Source of the DNA: Terriglobia bacterium
GTDB lineage: Bacteria; Acidobacteriota; Terriglobia; Terriglobales; Acidobacteriaceae
Reading direction: 5' to 3'
DNA length: 64,000 bases
Assembly (NCBI GenBank): GCA_020073385.1
Contig: JAIQFH010000008.1
Location: forward strand, 1 to 64,000
Numbering within the stretch: position 1 is the first letter of the stretch; each line of letters starts with the position of its first letter. The position numbers and the translations under genes are program-made. Under the pieces are notes generated by a model. The model was given only the letters and a program-made list of their open reading frames with translations, ran no database searches and was not told where the DNA came from. Of this stretch, positions 15,268-24,627 are shown one piece after another.

Positions 15268-17835
15268 ATGATCGGCAAGTCACTTCGCTCGTATCGCATC
15301 GAGGCCAAGTTGGGAGCCGGCGGTATGGGCGTGGTTTACAAGGCCGTCGATTCCCGTCTCGGACGAACTGCCGCCATCAAAATCCTTTCGACATCCGCTT
15401 TGAGTGCAGAGCGGGAACGGCGCTTTGTGCAGGAAGCGAAGGCAGCTTCTTCTCTCAACCATCCGAATATCGTCACGATCTATGACATTGATACACAGGA
15501 GATCGATGGCAAGCCGCTGCAATACATCGCCATGGAGTACGTGGCGGGCGAAACTCTCGACCAACTGATCGGGAAGAAGGGGCTCCGAATCCGCGATGTA
15601 CTGAAATATGCAATCCAGATTGCGGACGCGTTGGCCGCTGCTCACGCGGCTGGGATTGTGCATCGCGACCTCAAGCCCTCGAATGTGATCGTGACTTCTC
15701 AGGGCGTCGTCAAGATCCTGGATTTCGGATTGGCTAAGCTGAATGAAACGGGCGAAGCCGATGCTTATGCCGAAACCATGCACGGCGAGGGGTCGCCTTT
15801 GACCGAGGAGGGAACGATCCTTGGAACTGTCGCTTACATGTCTCCCGAACAGGCTGACGGCAAGAAGGTCGACAGCCGTTCCGACGTTTTCACCTTCGGG
15901 TCAGTCGTGTACGAAATGGCGACGGGCCAGCGTGCGTTCTCCGGCGGGTCGAAGTTGTCGTCGCTCTCGGCTGTGCTCTTCAAAGATCCGCAGCCTGCCT
16001 CGCACGCTGTTGCTGATATCCCACCGGAACTTGACCGGATCATCGCGCGATGCTTGAAGAAAGATCCTGAGCGCCGCTGGCAGACCATGGCCGACGTGAA
16101 GGTGGCGCTCGAAGAGTTGCGCGATGAGTTGGAGTCCAGCAACGTCGCGCATGCGATTCCGTCTCCCGCGGTACGACGCCCATCGCGGACGCGAGTCTGG
16201 ACGGGCTTAGGCGTGCTGGCGGGAGTCCTGCTCGGAGTTGCGCTGCACATCTCGTATGAGCGGACATACTCGCGGCCCGCGGAGCCACCCTCGTTCCAGC
16301 GTCTGACGTTCCGCCGCGGCGACGTCACCTCGGCGAAATTCGCTCCGGGCGAGACCGTTGTCTTCAGCGCCGAGTGGGACGGCGCCGCATCCACTTTATT
16401 TTCCGCCCAGCCCGGCAATCGTGAAGCGCGGGCGCTGCCGCTTCCCAGCGCGAGAGTCCTGGCGATCTCGCCGAGTGGGGAGATGGCAATCCTGTTGGGC
16501 GGCGAAGATGTTGGCACACTGGCTCGCGTGCCGTTTGGTGGTGGCTCACCACGAGAGGTGCTGGAGGGCGTGAGTGGCGCGGATTGGGGGCCGGACGGAG
16601 ACTCTCTTGCCGTGGTGCGCGCAGTCGGCGGAAAGTTCCGGCTGGAGTATCCCATCGGCACTGTGTTGTACGAAACCGAGAAGCGCCCGCCCATGACGCC
16701 GCGGGTATCGTCAGACGGAAAGCTGGTAGCATTTTTTGATTTCGACGTCGAAGTCGGCGACTACTCCCTGTGCATCGTCGGTCCAAGTCATCCCCGGCAA
16801 GTTTTGTCGCACGGATGGCGTGCCATAGGAGCATTGAATTGGTCGCACGACAATCGTGAGGTCTGGTTCTCCGGAGGACAGCTTGGCGGCGATCCGGCTC
16901 TCTTCGCGATTAATCTCTCGGGCGTGCAGCGGCTGGTGACGCAAACTGGCGGAATTATCGTGATGCAGGATGTGGCTCGCGACGGCCGCGTCTTGCTGAG
17001 CACGGTCAATTCACGCCTGGGGATCCTTTATTCGCCGCCGAACGGCGGAGCACAACGCGACCTAGCCTGGCTCGATTCGTCTTTGATTTATGAACTCTCG
17101 AACGACGCTCAGTCGCTGGTCTTCGTTGAGCTTTCCAACGGTCAAGGACGCAACTCTGCCATCTACCTGAGGAAGACGAACGGTTCTCCCGCGGTACAGC
17201 TTGGATACGGGAACCGGCCTTCCCTCTCGCCCGACGGCAAATGGGTGGCGTGCATACATCATGAACTGGAGCGCTCCCGTCTGATGTTGCTTCCTACCGG
17301 TCCCGGAGAATCGCAATTCGCAAAGATCGACGGAATGCACTTCGACGGGGTGGAGTGGTTCCCCGATAACAAGAGAATTCTCTTCACTGGAAACGAAACC
17401 GGGCACCGGACGCGTACCTGGATCTACGACCTGGAGACGAACAAGACGACGCCGGTCACTCCAGAAGGTACGCGAGGGATGCGGGTTTCGCCCGACGGCA
17501 AGTCGTTTATCACAGTTGACCCGCACAAACTCTTGCTGACGCCTGTAGGTGGCGGGAATTCCAGGACTGTCGTCGACCTGCAAAACGGAGAGAGTGTCGT
17601 GCGCTGGAGTAGCGATGGGCGCTACCTTTTCCTGCAGCAACGAGAACCCACCAGCATCAAGATCAGCCGCCTGGAGATTGCATCCAGCCATCAAGAACCG
17701 TGGTTCGTGGTGAAGGTTCCCGAACCAGGCGCGCAGTTTTTTGGACCGCTGGCTCTATCGGCGGACGGAAAGGCCTGTGCCAGCACCTTCCAACGCGACC
17801 TGGCGAATCTTTTCCTGGTGCGAGGGCTGAGGTGA
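15268..17835 (+). CDS. Ser/Thr protein kinase with C-terminal beta-propeller
   Basis: An 855-residue Hanks-type receptor kinase. The kinase domain (about residues 5-270) has the Gly loop GAGGMGVVY, the Lys in AIKIL, HRDLKPSN, DFGLA and SPEQ, so it should be active. One membrane segment follows (WTGLGVLAGVLLGVALHI, ~residues 311-328). The external half carries TolB/PD40-like repeats such as SPDGKWVA and SSDGRYLF, predicted to form a beta-propeller. This layout is abundant in Acidobacteriota. ATG 15268 has AGGGA in front; an in-frame ATG at 15208 would add 20 residues and sits too near the TATAAT. The signal sensed is unknown. Confidence 0.9.
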   Translation: MIGKSLRSYRIEAKLGAGGMGVVYKAVDSRLGRTAAIKILSTSALSAERERRFVQEAKAASSLNHPNIVTIYDIDTQEIDGKPLQYIAMEYVAGETLDQLIGKKGLRIRDVLKYAIQIADALAAAHAAGIVHRDLKPSNVIVTSQGVVKILDFGLAKLNETGEADAYAETMHGEGSPLTEEGTILGTVAYMSPEQADGKKVDSRSDVFTFGSVVYEMATGQRAFSGGSKLSSLSAVLFKDPQPASHAVADIPPELDRIIARCLKKDPERRWQTMADVKVALEELRDELESSNVAHAIPSPAVRRPSRTRVWTGLGVLAGVLLGVALHISYERTYSRPAEPPSFQRLTFRRGDVTSAKFAPGETVVFSAEWDGAASTLFSAQPGNREARALPLPSARVLAISPSGEMAILLGGEDVGTLARVPFGGGSPREVLEGVSGADWGPDGDSLAVVRAVGGKFRLEYPIGTVLYETEKRPPMTPRVSSDGKLVAFFDFDVEVGDYSLCIVGPSHPRQVLSHGWRAIGALNWSHDNREVWFSGGQLGGDPALFAINLSGVQRLVTQTGGIIVMQDVARDGRVLLSTVNSRLGILYSPPNGGAQRDLAWLDSSLIYELSNDAQSLVFVELSNGQGRNSAIYLRKTNGSPAVQLGYGNRPSLSPDGKWVACIHHELERSRLMLLPTGPGESQFAKIDGMHFDGVEWFPDNKRILFTGNETGHRTRTWIYDLETNKTTPVTPEGTRGMRVSPDGKSFITVDPHKLLLTPVGGGNSRTVVDLQNGESVVRWSSDGRYLFLQQREPTSIKISRLEIASSHQEPWFVVKVPEPGAQFFGPLALSADGKACASTFQRDLANLFLVRGLR

Positions 17836-17861
17836 GAGGAATTCTTACAGGGCCGGACTAA

Positions 17862-17885
17862 GTGGCGCTCGTCGGTGAGCGCTAC
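17862..17885 (+). terminator. Hairpin after the kinase gene
   Basis: GTGGCGCTC (17862-17870) pairs with GAGCGCTAC (17877-17885) across a 6-base loop, with one G-U pair. It begins 27 bases after the kinase stop. No T-run follows, so termination activity is uncertain. Confidence 0.35.
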
Positions 17886-17933
17886 CGCCTGCTAACATCA
17901 CAGAAAACCGATTAAGTAAGCAATGGAAGGCGC

Positions 17934-18440
17934 TTAGGGCAGCGGCTGCCAGAGCTCAATCTTGTTCCCATCCACGTCATAGATCCAGGCAAAGCGACCG
18001 TACGATTCATCCATACGTTTGGCGTCAATCTTTACTCCCTCTTGTTTTAAGCGGTCGAGTAAAGCATCCATATCGTCCACGATGTAGTTGATCATGAACG
18101 GTGCGGGGCTGGGATCGAAATACTTAGTGGAGTCGGGAAAAACAGTCCAAACTGTAACGTGTTCCTTTTGCGGGTCGTCGTGTTCGCGCCACGGAAGCAT
18201 CGCGCCTTGGCCTTTGTCAGCGAGTCCAAGATGCTTCGCATACCATTCGCGCATCTGATCACGATTAGCAGATTTGAAGAAGACCCCGCCGATTCCAAGG
18301 ATGCGCCCGCGCTGCTCCATTTTGACAGGCGGCTTCGACTTTTCAGGTTGCGAAGATTGCACGTCTTGTCCTCCTTTTGAGCCGGCCGAGATGAGCAACA
18401 GCGAGCCGAACGCAAATGTGCTCCACGGTATTCCTTGCAT
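17934..18440 (-). CDS. Exported VOC/glyoxalase-family protein
   Basis: A 168-residue protein with a signal-like N-terminus (FAFGSLLLISAGS) followed by one vicinal-oxygen-chelate domain. The betaalphabeta halves are visible as ILGIGGVFFKSANRDQMREW and INYIVDDMDALLDRLKQEGV, ending with WIYDVDGNKIELWQP, the usual Glu ligand region. Single-domain VOC proteins act as dimers in metal-dependent lyases, dioxygenases or resistance proteins. Export of such a domain is less usual. No operon partner is evident. Substrate unknown. Confidence 0.75.
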   Translation of the reverse strand: MQGIPWSTFAFGSLLLISAGSKGGQDVQSSQPEKSKPPVKMEQRGRILGIGGVFFKSANRDQMREWYAKHLGLADKGQGAMLPWREHDDPQKEHVTVWTVFPDSTKYFDPSPAPFMINYIVDDMDALLDRLKQEGVKIDAKRMDESYGRFAWIYDVDGNKIELWQPLP

Positions 18441-18648
18441 TCGGCGGATTATACATAAGTTTCGATTCCAATGGAGAAATCGGTTCGCTCAAGGTTCGCC
18501 GCAATTCACTTTTTCAGATCACGCATGAGGTCTCGAACTGGCTTGGCTACGCGATCGTAGCGAATAGAATCTCATTACTAGGCGGCGTTCCGTGTGACGG
18601 GAAAGGAGCGAAGCAGAATGATGTTTCGTGCGCCCGGGCGGCCTCGCA

Positions 18649-19506
18649 CTACTTGAGGAGCGGCGCGAAGACCATTCCGACCGGACCCAAGTCTCGCATC
18701 TTCGCGTACGATGACCTCGACATCTCTCGGGCCTTGGCAGTGTGACAGAAGTACGCGTTCAACGGATTGAACGGCACCTCGATGTTAGACAGAGCCTTGG
18801 CGAGGCCTTGATTCTCCATGGCGAATTTCTTGACCTTTTCAAAGGCCTTTCCGCTGACCTGAAAGAATTCGAGCGAGCCTTGCAGATGCTTATCCATTTC
18901 CATGAAGCCGGTGTGCGAGGAGCGGAGGGGTGCGCTGTGGAGTTCCGATGTGTACATGTTCTCGACCAGGACAGCAAAAAATTCCTCGTCGTTCTCGTAC
19001 ATAATGAGTCCCTTGTCTGTGGCATCGTTCAGCACCAGCTTCTTGGAAACTATGCGCAGTGCATGGACCAGTTCGTGCAGCAGAATCTCGTCGGTGGACG
19101 GGGTGTACTGAGAAATTTGCCTTTTGAGTTTGTAGCAGGCTCCTCCCTTGTTCCACTTGTCTGGGGTAAAGGTAATCACGGCCCGCATCTCCGGAAGCTT
19201 GGTGCCCGCGACACGGTTCAATTGCGCTATCGCCTTGGTCAATGCAAACTGCTTTTCGTCTCCTTCGACCGTTGTGGCCTCAGACGACGAGCAGATCGTG
19301 ATATCCCACGGATCGGGCACGATTCGCACCACGAGCCCGTGCAACCGGATGGCATTGAGCACCGCCCGCCCTACCTTGGAGAGGCCGATCGTCACGAGGA
19401 CTTTGCGAACATCATTCTCCCAGGCTTTCGGGTGAATGGGCGGGTTTTTCCAGGTGAAATAAGAGCTGGGATCGATCCAGATCCCAAACTGCGATTCGTA
19501 ATGCAT
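18649..19506 (-). CDS. HExxH zinc metallopeptidase, effector-like (M91-like)
   Basis: A 285-residue protein without signal peptide. The motif LLHELVHALR (about residue 150) supplies the two His and the catalytic Glu of a zincin. A downstream NDEEFFAVLVENMY segment offers the third ligand Glu. This layout resembles the M91/NleD-type effector peptidases. The start ATG at 19506 has a perfect AGGAGG seven bases upstream, which decides it over an in-frame start at 19701. The gene stands alone, 13 kb from the T6SS island. Delivery by that system is a possibility, not shown. Target unknown. Confidence 0.65.
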   Translation of the reverse strand: MHYESQFGIWIDPSSYFTWKNPPIHPKAWENDVRKVLVTIGLSKVGRAVLNAIRLHGLVVRIVPDPWDITICSSSEATTVEGDEKQFALTKAIAQLNRVAGTKLPEMRAVITFTPDKWNKGGACYKLKRQISQYTPSTDEILLHELVHALRIVSKKLVLNDATDKGLIMYENDEEFFAVLVENMYTSELHSAPLRSSHTGFMEMDKHLQGSLEFFQVSGKAFEKVKKFAMENQGLAKALSNIEVPFNPLNAYFCHTAKAREMSRSSYAKMRDLGPVGMVFAPLLK

Positions 19507-19921
19507 GTAACCTCCTGCGTCAAGCCTTGATCCCGTGATAGATCGAGACCAATTCCGAATTGCGGCCCTTGCTCGGTCCGCCCACTTCTCGAGCTCTATT
19601 CGTATAAACGCAAACGGAGAGCACAAGACGACATAAAAACTCAGAAGGAAAACAAAGGGCCGGTCATTGATTGGAAGGATCGAGCGGGCAAGACGGGGCA
19701 AATGGCCGGACGCTGCAGGTCCCTAAGTTAGGGAGGATAATGCTGGGGCTTTCGCCGGGAAGCCGCCTTCGATTGGCCTGAGAGCATGTTGATGATTTTT
19801 TGGACGAGTCACTGCTGGAGGTGTACGGAGCGCATGATTGGTGTCACGTTCCCCATTTCACTCAAAGACCCTGCAAAGATGTTTTTAGTGATCGCCGATC
19901 ACATCAAAAGCGTCGCGACAA
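19507..19921. other. 415-base gene-free region with small palindrome
   Basis: No gene is supported. TCCCTAA-G-TTAGGGA (19720-19734) is a perfect inverted repeat, and GGCTT/AAGCC (19748-19764) forms a second small hairpin. Both lie in the presumed leader/promoter area of the metallopeptidase or the terminator area of the esterase gene; neither use can be decided. Confidence 0.4.
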
Positions 19922-20977
19922 TTATCCGACCGACCCGGTCTTGGCGAGATAGCGATCCATCCACTCAAGGATGAGCTTCCTCATTTCCGGCAGTTCCACG
20001 TGGGCCGCCTCGAAAAGTTCAATGCGGCAATCCGCCTCCTTCCCATACTCGCGATACAGCGGAAGCAGGTGATTGCGGACTTTCTCGACGCCAAGGGGAG
20101 GAGTCAGAGGATCCTGTCGCCCATTCACGCTCAGACGAGGGCGGGGCACGATCAACTCGTTGATGTCTGCCGTCTGGAAATGCTTGAGCAGAGAAGGCAC
20201 GTAATAAAAGATTGCGTGGTCGCTGAGAGCCCGAGCTTTGATCAGTTCTTCATAGTCAGTGAGACAGCAAACGTCCAGGCACAAATGAAGCCGCGGGTCG
20301 AGAGCGGCAAGCCACCATGCTTTGGTCGCGCCCATTGACATTCCGAGTGTACCTAGACGTTGGGGATCGACCTCAGGACGGCTGGCGAGATAATCAAGGG
20401 CGCGGAATTCGTCAAACATCATCATGCCAAAGAGCACCTGGCCCTTCCACAACATGAGCTTGAAGGTGTCTTCCTCGCCTTTTTTCCCGTCACTCTCGTG
20501 TTTACGTTCGCCGAAGCACCAGCTATCGATGGCGAGCGTTACCAGACCTTTTTCAACGCAGACGGGTGCGTAGGCCGGCTGCGCATCGACACCCCGCAGA
20601 AGTTGCTCCTTCCCAAGGCCATACATTCCGCCGTGCCAATGAATGTAAAGAAGACCAGGCGCGGGTGTCTGACGTTTGTCGGGAATCAACAGCAAGGCGG
20701 GAACAGGCTCTCTGCCGTTTAGATCGAGGATAAGGCGTTCGAGGGTATAGCCCTCATGCTTCTCGGTGCTCAGCACCTTTGGCTTTGCTGGCTGGTGCTG
20801 CCATGGCAGATCACCGAGCAAGCCCCAAAGTTCCTTTCGGCGGCGTTCCTGAAACGAAGTGAATTCTTCACGCGACCGCGAGGTTTCGTCGGAGGCAAAA
20901 GGCTTCGTACCTGTTGTGCTCCAAAATGCTGCTGCCGCACAACTCTGCACGAACTCGCGTCTGGTTGGCGGTGGCAC
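19922..20977 (-). CDS. Tat-exported alpha/beta hydrolase (acetyl-xylan-esterase/dienelactone-hydrolase type)
   Basis: A ~351-residue exported hydrolase. With the GTG at 20977 (purine-rich GGGGGGCAAGA upstream) the protein opens with PPPTRREFVQSCAAAAFW, a Tat signal, at the right distance from the start; an ATG at 21070 would add 31 residues. The catalytic triad is visible: Ser in LGMSMGA, Asp in NGRQDPLTPP and His in EAAHVELPEM. YIHWHGGMYG is a probable oxyanion-hole segment. Such enzymes remove acetyl or other acyl groups from plant polysaccharides in the periplasm or outside. Monocistronic as far as can be seen. Confidence 0.8.
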   Translation of the reverse strand: MPPPTRREFVQSCAAAAFWSTTGTKPFASDETSRSREEFTSFQERRRKELWGLLGDLPWQHQPAKPKVLSTEKHEGYTLERLILDLNGREPVPALLLIPDKRQTPAPGLLYIHWHGGMYGLGKEQLLRGVDAQPAYAPVCVEKGLVTLAIDSWCFGERKHESDGKKGEEDTFKLMLWKGQVLFGMMMFDEFRALDYLASRPEVDPQRLGTLGMSMGATKAWWLAALDPRLHLCLDVCCLTDYEELIKARALSDHAIFYYVPSLLKHFQTADINELIVPRPRLSVNGRQDPLTPPLGVEKVRNHLLPLYREYGKEADCRIELFEAAHVELPEMRKLILEWMDRYLAKTGSVG

Positions 20978-21125
20978 TCTTGCCCCCCAATTTAGTTTCG
21001 ATTTAATCCGTACGTCGAGATGATTCGCCCGACTGGCGCGAATCTTACGTCTGAGAAACGGGCAAGTCAATGAAGGGTATTGAATCGGCAGGAGCTCGAA
21101 GGATTCTTGCCGTGAGTCCTTCTCC

Positions 21126-23099
21126 TTAGCGCGCGCGCTTGGGCTTCAGGTTCAGGGTGCGAATCAAACGGAATAAGTGATTCGCATGCACTCCGAGGAT
21201 CTTCGCAGCTTCGGTGTAATTTCCATTGGCCTGCTCGATGGCCCGCTCGATCAACACCTTCTTCGCCTCGCGGATGCCTTCAGCCAGCGCATTCACGGGC
21301 TGCCCCGAAGCGACGGTTTCCTCCAGAATCGAATCCGGCAAATCCTCAGCCAGAATCACTTCCGTCGAGCCCAGCACCACGGCACGCTCAATGGCATTTT
21401 CGAGCTCACGCACGTTGCCGGGCCAATCGTAGCGCATGAGGCAAGCCTGGGCCTCGGGAGAGATCCCGGCCACGCGCCGTTTCACCTTCTCAGCGTGCTG
21501 TGCCGCGAAAAATGCCGCCAGCAGCGGAATATCCTCGCGTCGCTCGCGCAACGCAGGCATCTGGAGCGAAACCACATTCAGCCGGTAGTAGAGATCCGAG
21601 CGAAATGTTCCGCTGCGCGATGCTTCTTTGAGATCTCTATTGGTAGCGGCGATCAGCCGCACATCGAGTTTGATGGGGCGTGTGCCTCCGACACGCTCGA
21701 ATTCGCGCTCCTGTAGAACGCGCAGAAGTTTGGCCTGCATGGGAAGGGCGAGTTCTCCGATTTCATCCAGAAAAACCGTACCGCCTTCGGCGACTTCCAG
21801 CTTGCCCTTCTTTTGCGCAACCGCGCCGGTAAAGGCTCCACGCTCGTGGCCGAACAGCTCGCTCTCGAGCAATGTTTCCGTGATGGCGGCGCAGTTGATG
21901 GCGACAAACGGTTTGTCCGCGCGAGCGCTGTTCAGGTGGACGGCGCGCGCGACCAATTCTTTGCCTGTTCCGCTCTCTCCGGAAATGAGTACCGTCGAAT
22001 CGCGCCCGGCGACCCGGGAAACGAATTCGTAGACTTCGCGCATGGCCTTGCTCTCCCCGACCATGCTGTGATGAATATTCAACTCCTCGTGCAGGCGGCG
22101 GTTTTCGCCATCGAGCCTCTCCAGGTGCCGGGCATTTTCGATGGTGAGCGCGGTGATGTTTCCGAGGGTAGTGACAAGCTGCAAGAGATCGGAGTCGAAA
22201 CGCGAGCCGGGAGAACTGGCCTCGAGATACATCACCCCCAAGACCTTGCCCTGCACTTCAAGAGGAACAGCCAAGACCGAGTGCACCCGGCGTTCGAGCA
22301 GGCTTTCCGCCTCGCGGTAAGTGTCGTCGCTTTGGACGTCGCTCGAAAGTACGGCGATATTCTCTTTGAGGACGCGGTTCAAGATCGTTTGGCTGGCGTG
22401 GACCGCATGGTTAGCTCCGAGGCGGCGGTCGCGGCCAGCGATGGACGAAAATCCGTCGGCCCCGTCTTCCGTCAACAAAATGGCGGCTTGATCAGCCGGG
22501 ACCGCTCCAAGTACAGCCTCCAGCGCTTTTTCCTGCAGAGCCGCCAGGCCGCGCACCGAATTCAGGGTCCGGCTGAAATCGAGGAGCACGTTGAGATCAC
22601 GAACGGTTCTGGCAGTGGCCGGAAGACCCTCAGGCCGTGGAGGCTGCAGGTAGAGCGCATCCTGTTTTCGCAGGATGACCGTTGCAGCTCCCGGCGCGGG
22701 AGTGGCATCAAGCTGCAGTAAAGCATCGGTGCTGGACTCTCCGCCTGGCCCCTGAAATACCAGTACGGAGTTCCCCACCCGGATCTGGTCTCCTGGTAAA
22801 AGAACTCTCTCCCGGACGGGCACGCCGCTGACGAAGGTATTGTTGCGGCTCTCCAGATCGACCAACCGGAAGGCGTCGGCCTCCTTGCGGATAATGCAGT
22901 GCCGACGGGATACCAGCGAGTCAAGGAGGGAAATCTGATTCGAGGGATCCCGGCCGATCGAGACCTCCGTCTCAGCCAGGGAAAAGACTTTACCCTTGAG
23001 GGGTCCGCTGACGGCCTCCAGCCGCGCGCCGCCGGCAGCCACGCCTTGTTCGCCCGAGCCCATGACGCCATGAGTATACTCGGCCCCCCTAGGCTCCAC
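21126..23099 (-). CDS. FHA-GAF-AAA-Fis sigma-54-dependent activator
   Basis: A 657-residue transcriptional activator. An FHA domain (about residues 35-110, IGRDPSN ... SRRH) reads phosphothreonine. A GAF domain (about 175-325) follows, then the AAA+ domain with Walker A GESGTGKE, the sigma-54-contacting GAFTGA, and Walker B LDEIGEL. A Fis-type helix-turn-helix lies at the C-terminus ([20 protein letters not shown]). It should open sigma-54 promoters when its FHA/GAF part receives a signal, plausibly from one of the Ser/Thr kinases in this window. Its targets are unknown; no clear -24/-12 box was found in front of the T6SS genes. ATG 23063 is an alternative start. Confidence 0.92.
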   Translation of the reverse strand: MEPRGAEYTHGVMGSGEQGVAAGGARLEAVSGPLKGKVFSLAETEVSIGRDPSNQISLLDSLVSRRHCIIRKEADAFRLVDLESRNNTFVSGVPVRERVLLPGDQIRVGNSVLVFQGPGGESSTDALLQLDATPAPGAATVILRKQDALYLQPPRPEGLPATARTVRDLNVLLDFSRTLNSVRGLAALQEKALEAVLGAVPADQAAILLTEDGADGFSSIAGRDRRLGANHAVHASQTILNRVLKENIAVLSSDVQSDDTYREAESLLERRVHSVLAVPLEVQGKVLGVMYLEASSPGSRFDSDLLQLVTTLGNITALTIENARHLERLDGENRRLHEELNIHHSMVGESKAMREVYEFVSRVAGRDSTVLISGESGTGKELVARAVHLNSARADKPFVAINCAAITETLLESELFGHERGAFTGAVAQKKGKLEVAEGGTVFLDEIGELALPMQAKLLRVLQEREFERVGGTRPIKLDVRLIAATNRDLKEASRSGTFRSDLYYRLNVVSLQMPALRERREDIPLLAAFFAAQHAEKVKRRVAGISPEAQACLMRYDWPGNVRELENAIERAVVLGSTEVILAEDLPDSILEETVASGQPVNALAEGIREAKKVLIERAIEQANGNYTEAAKILGVHANHLFRLIRTLNLKPKRAR

Positions 23100-23345
23100 C
23101 GTGCTCGCACCTAACAGAAAGGTTAGGCCCTCGCGTTTTTGTTTGGGATTTCCCGGTCAAAGCTCCAGGCCCATTCCAGAAGGTCAGGGGCTGGAAACGG
23201 ATTACCCCTTATTTTTCAATGAGCCTCCGGCTGTTACAAAGAAGAGCTGCCTTGTCAAGGATTTGGAGCACTGCTTGCTTTACTAAAGTCACTTGCGACG
23301 GTCCGAACCGAGCAAGAATTCCCCAGGTCCCAAAGGAGTACGACA

Positions 23346-23525
23346 ATGAAGGAAAAGATGAATGCAAAGCTGGTAGCGAAAATCGCGATTATGACCGCCG
23401 TAATGATCGGCGCATTCTTGGCAGCGAGCGTTCAAACGGTGCCTTCCGCTGACGGAGGCCCCCTCCTTCTGTGCCCACCCCGGTCAACGCACTGCCAATC
23501 CTCGCTGCCGACTCTGCGGAGCTAG
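23346..23525 (+). CDS. Small exported peptide (59 aa)
   Basis: A short frame MKEKMNAKLVAKIAIMTAVM... with AAAGGAG in front of its ATG. Residues ~9-32 form one hydrophobic signal or membrane segment. The mature part is only ~25 residues and holds two cysteines (43 and 50). A strong intrinsic terminator follows 55 bases after the stop. The ribosome-binding site, signal-like segment and terminator together suggest a real gene with its own transcript, although it is too short for homology judgement. It lies divergent from the sigma-54 activator. Confidence 0.5.
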   Translation: MKEKMNAKLVAKIAIMTAVMIGAFLAASVQTVPSADGGPLLLCPPRSTHCQSSLPTLRS

Positions 23526-23580
23526 TTAAAGCCGTAGAGCAGAGCGATACCGCCGTCTGAGAGACGCGAATAAAATTTTT

Positions 23581-23617
23581 GGGTCGGCCCCCGCTTAGAT
23601 GGCCGGCCCTTTTCCTT
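23581..23617 (+). terminator. Rho-independent terminator
   Basis: GGGTCGGCC (23581-23589) pairs with GGCCGGCCC (23601-23609), one G-T pair, 11-base loop, followed by TTTTCCTTT. Position fits the end of the small peptide transcript. Confidence 0.8.
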
Positions 23618-23772
23618 TAGTCGCAATCCCTGCCACATAGCCCCTAGCGGAGATCAGTTGGGCTGCGCCTTCAGTCACACTTTCTGGTGACTTCACTCAC
23701 ATTCCGCGGTAACAACGGCTGCTATGAAAAAGAGGTATTCACACCCCATCTTTGGACCAAGGGGAGCAGTCG

Positions 23773-24531
23773 ATGTTTCGGTTTATCGTTGTTTCTGCCT
23801 TCATTTCTCTGTGCACCGTAGGTAGCCCTGCTCAGGAGCTCGGAGATCAGCACACAGGACCTGCGCTGAACAACGCCAATCAATCCGCTCGAAGCGGTGA
23901 ACGTGCACGAACCCGGGGAGTGGCGGACGGCCACATTTCGATTACACGTCTCCGGGAGCCTCGCAAAGTCCGGCGACTCTATCAGCAGGCTATGGAGGCG
24001 TGGTTGAAGCATAAAACCGCGGAGGCAGTCCGTAGGCTTGAGCAAGCTTTGAACCTCTATCCGCCGTTTCCCGAGGCTCTCACTTTCTACGGAGGCATTC
24101 AAGCCTCCCTGCAGCAGTGGGAGTCGGCAGAACGGAGCCTGCAGGCTGCCATTCAAAGCGATCCCAGTTATTCCCCGGCTTACGCAGTCTTGGCAGGAAT
24201 CTACAACGCCCAAGCACGCTTCGATGATGCGCAAGAGGCGGCGCAGCAGGCGCTCTCGGAAGGTGCCGACTCGTGGGATGTGCAGTACGAAATCGCACGC
24301 GCAATGATCGGCAAGAAGCAGTATGAAACGGCGCTCTCAGTCACCGAAGCCGCGCTGCGCTCGACCCCACACGGGAGCTTGATGCACCTCGCGAAGGCGC
24401 ATGCACTGCTAGGACTCGGAAGGTATCCGCAAGCTGTCACCGAACTCAGAGCTTACTTACGCTATCAGCCCGATAGTGAGGGATCGGAGCGAGCCCGCGA
24501 TCTACTGAACCAAATTCAGGGTGCTGAGTGA
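23773..24531 (+). CDS. Exported TPR protein
   Basis: A 252-residue secreted protein. A signal peptide (FRFIVVSAFISLCTVGSPAQ) is followed by four or more tetratricopeptide units, for example residues ~80-110 (TAEAVRRLEQALNLYPPFPE) and the unit containing WESAERSLQAAIQSDPSY. The last units include TALSVTEAALRSTP and a final pair ending near residue 235. TPR superhelices bind partner proteins; no enzyme domain is present. ATG 23773 has GGGGAG upstream and places the signal peptide at the N-terminus; an in-frame ATG at 23752 is less likely. Partner unknown. Confidence 0.82.
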   Translation: MFRFIVVSAFISLCTVGSPAQELGDQHTGPALNNANQSARSGERARTRGVADGHISITRLREPRKVRRLYQQAMEAWLKHKTAEAVRRLEQALNLYPPFPEALTFYGGIQASLQQWESAERSLQAAIQSDPSYSPAYAVLAGIYNAQARFDDAQEAAQQALSEGADSWDVQYEIARAMIGKKQYETALSVTEAALRSTPHGSLMHLAKAHALLGLGRYPQAVTELRAYLRYQPDSEGSERARDLLNQIQGAE

Positions 24532-24627
24532 AGAGACGATTGTGATGATGGGCGAGGCCGCGATGCCCGCAGTTCCTGGCTCCGTGCTCGCTTTTCCAGT
24601 AGCGCCTTCGCGGCGGAACGATCACGC

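Noticed and set aside
18416-18745. 109-codon plus-strand frame between two minus-strand genes
   Set aside because: It overlaps both neighbours on the opposite strand and has no ribosome-binding site or recognisable pattern.
21813-22721. 302-codon plus-strand open frame
   Set aside because: Antisense to the FHA/GAF/AAA activator; composition is that of a mirror frame and no motif is visible.
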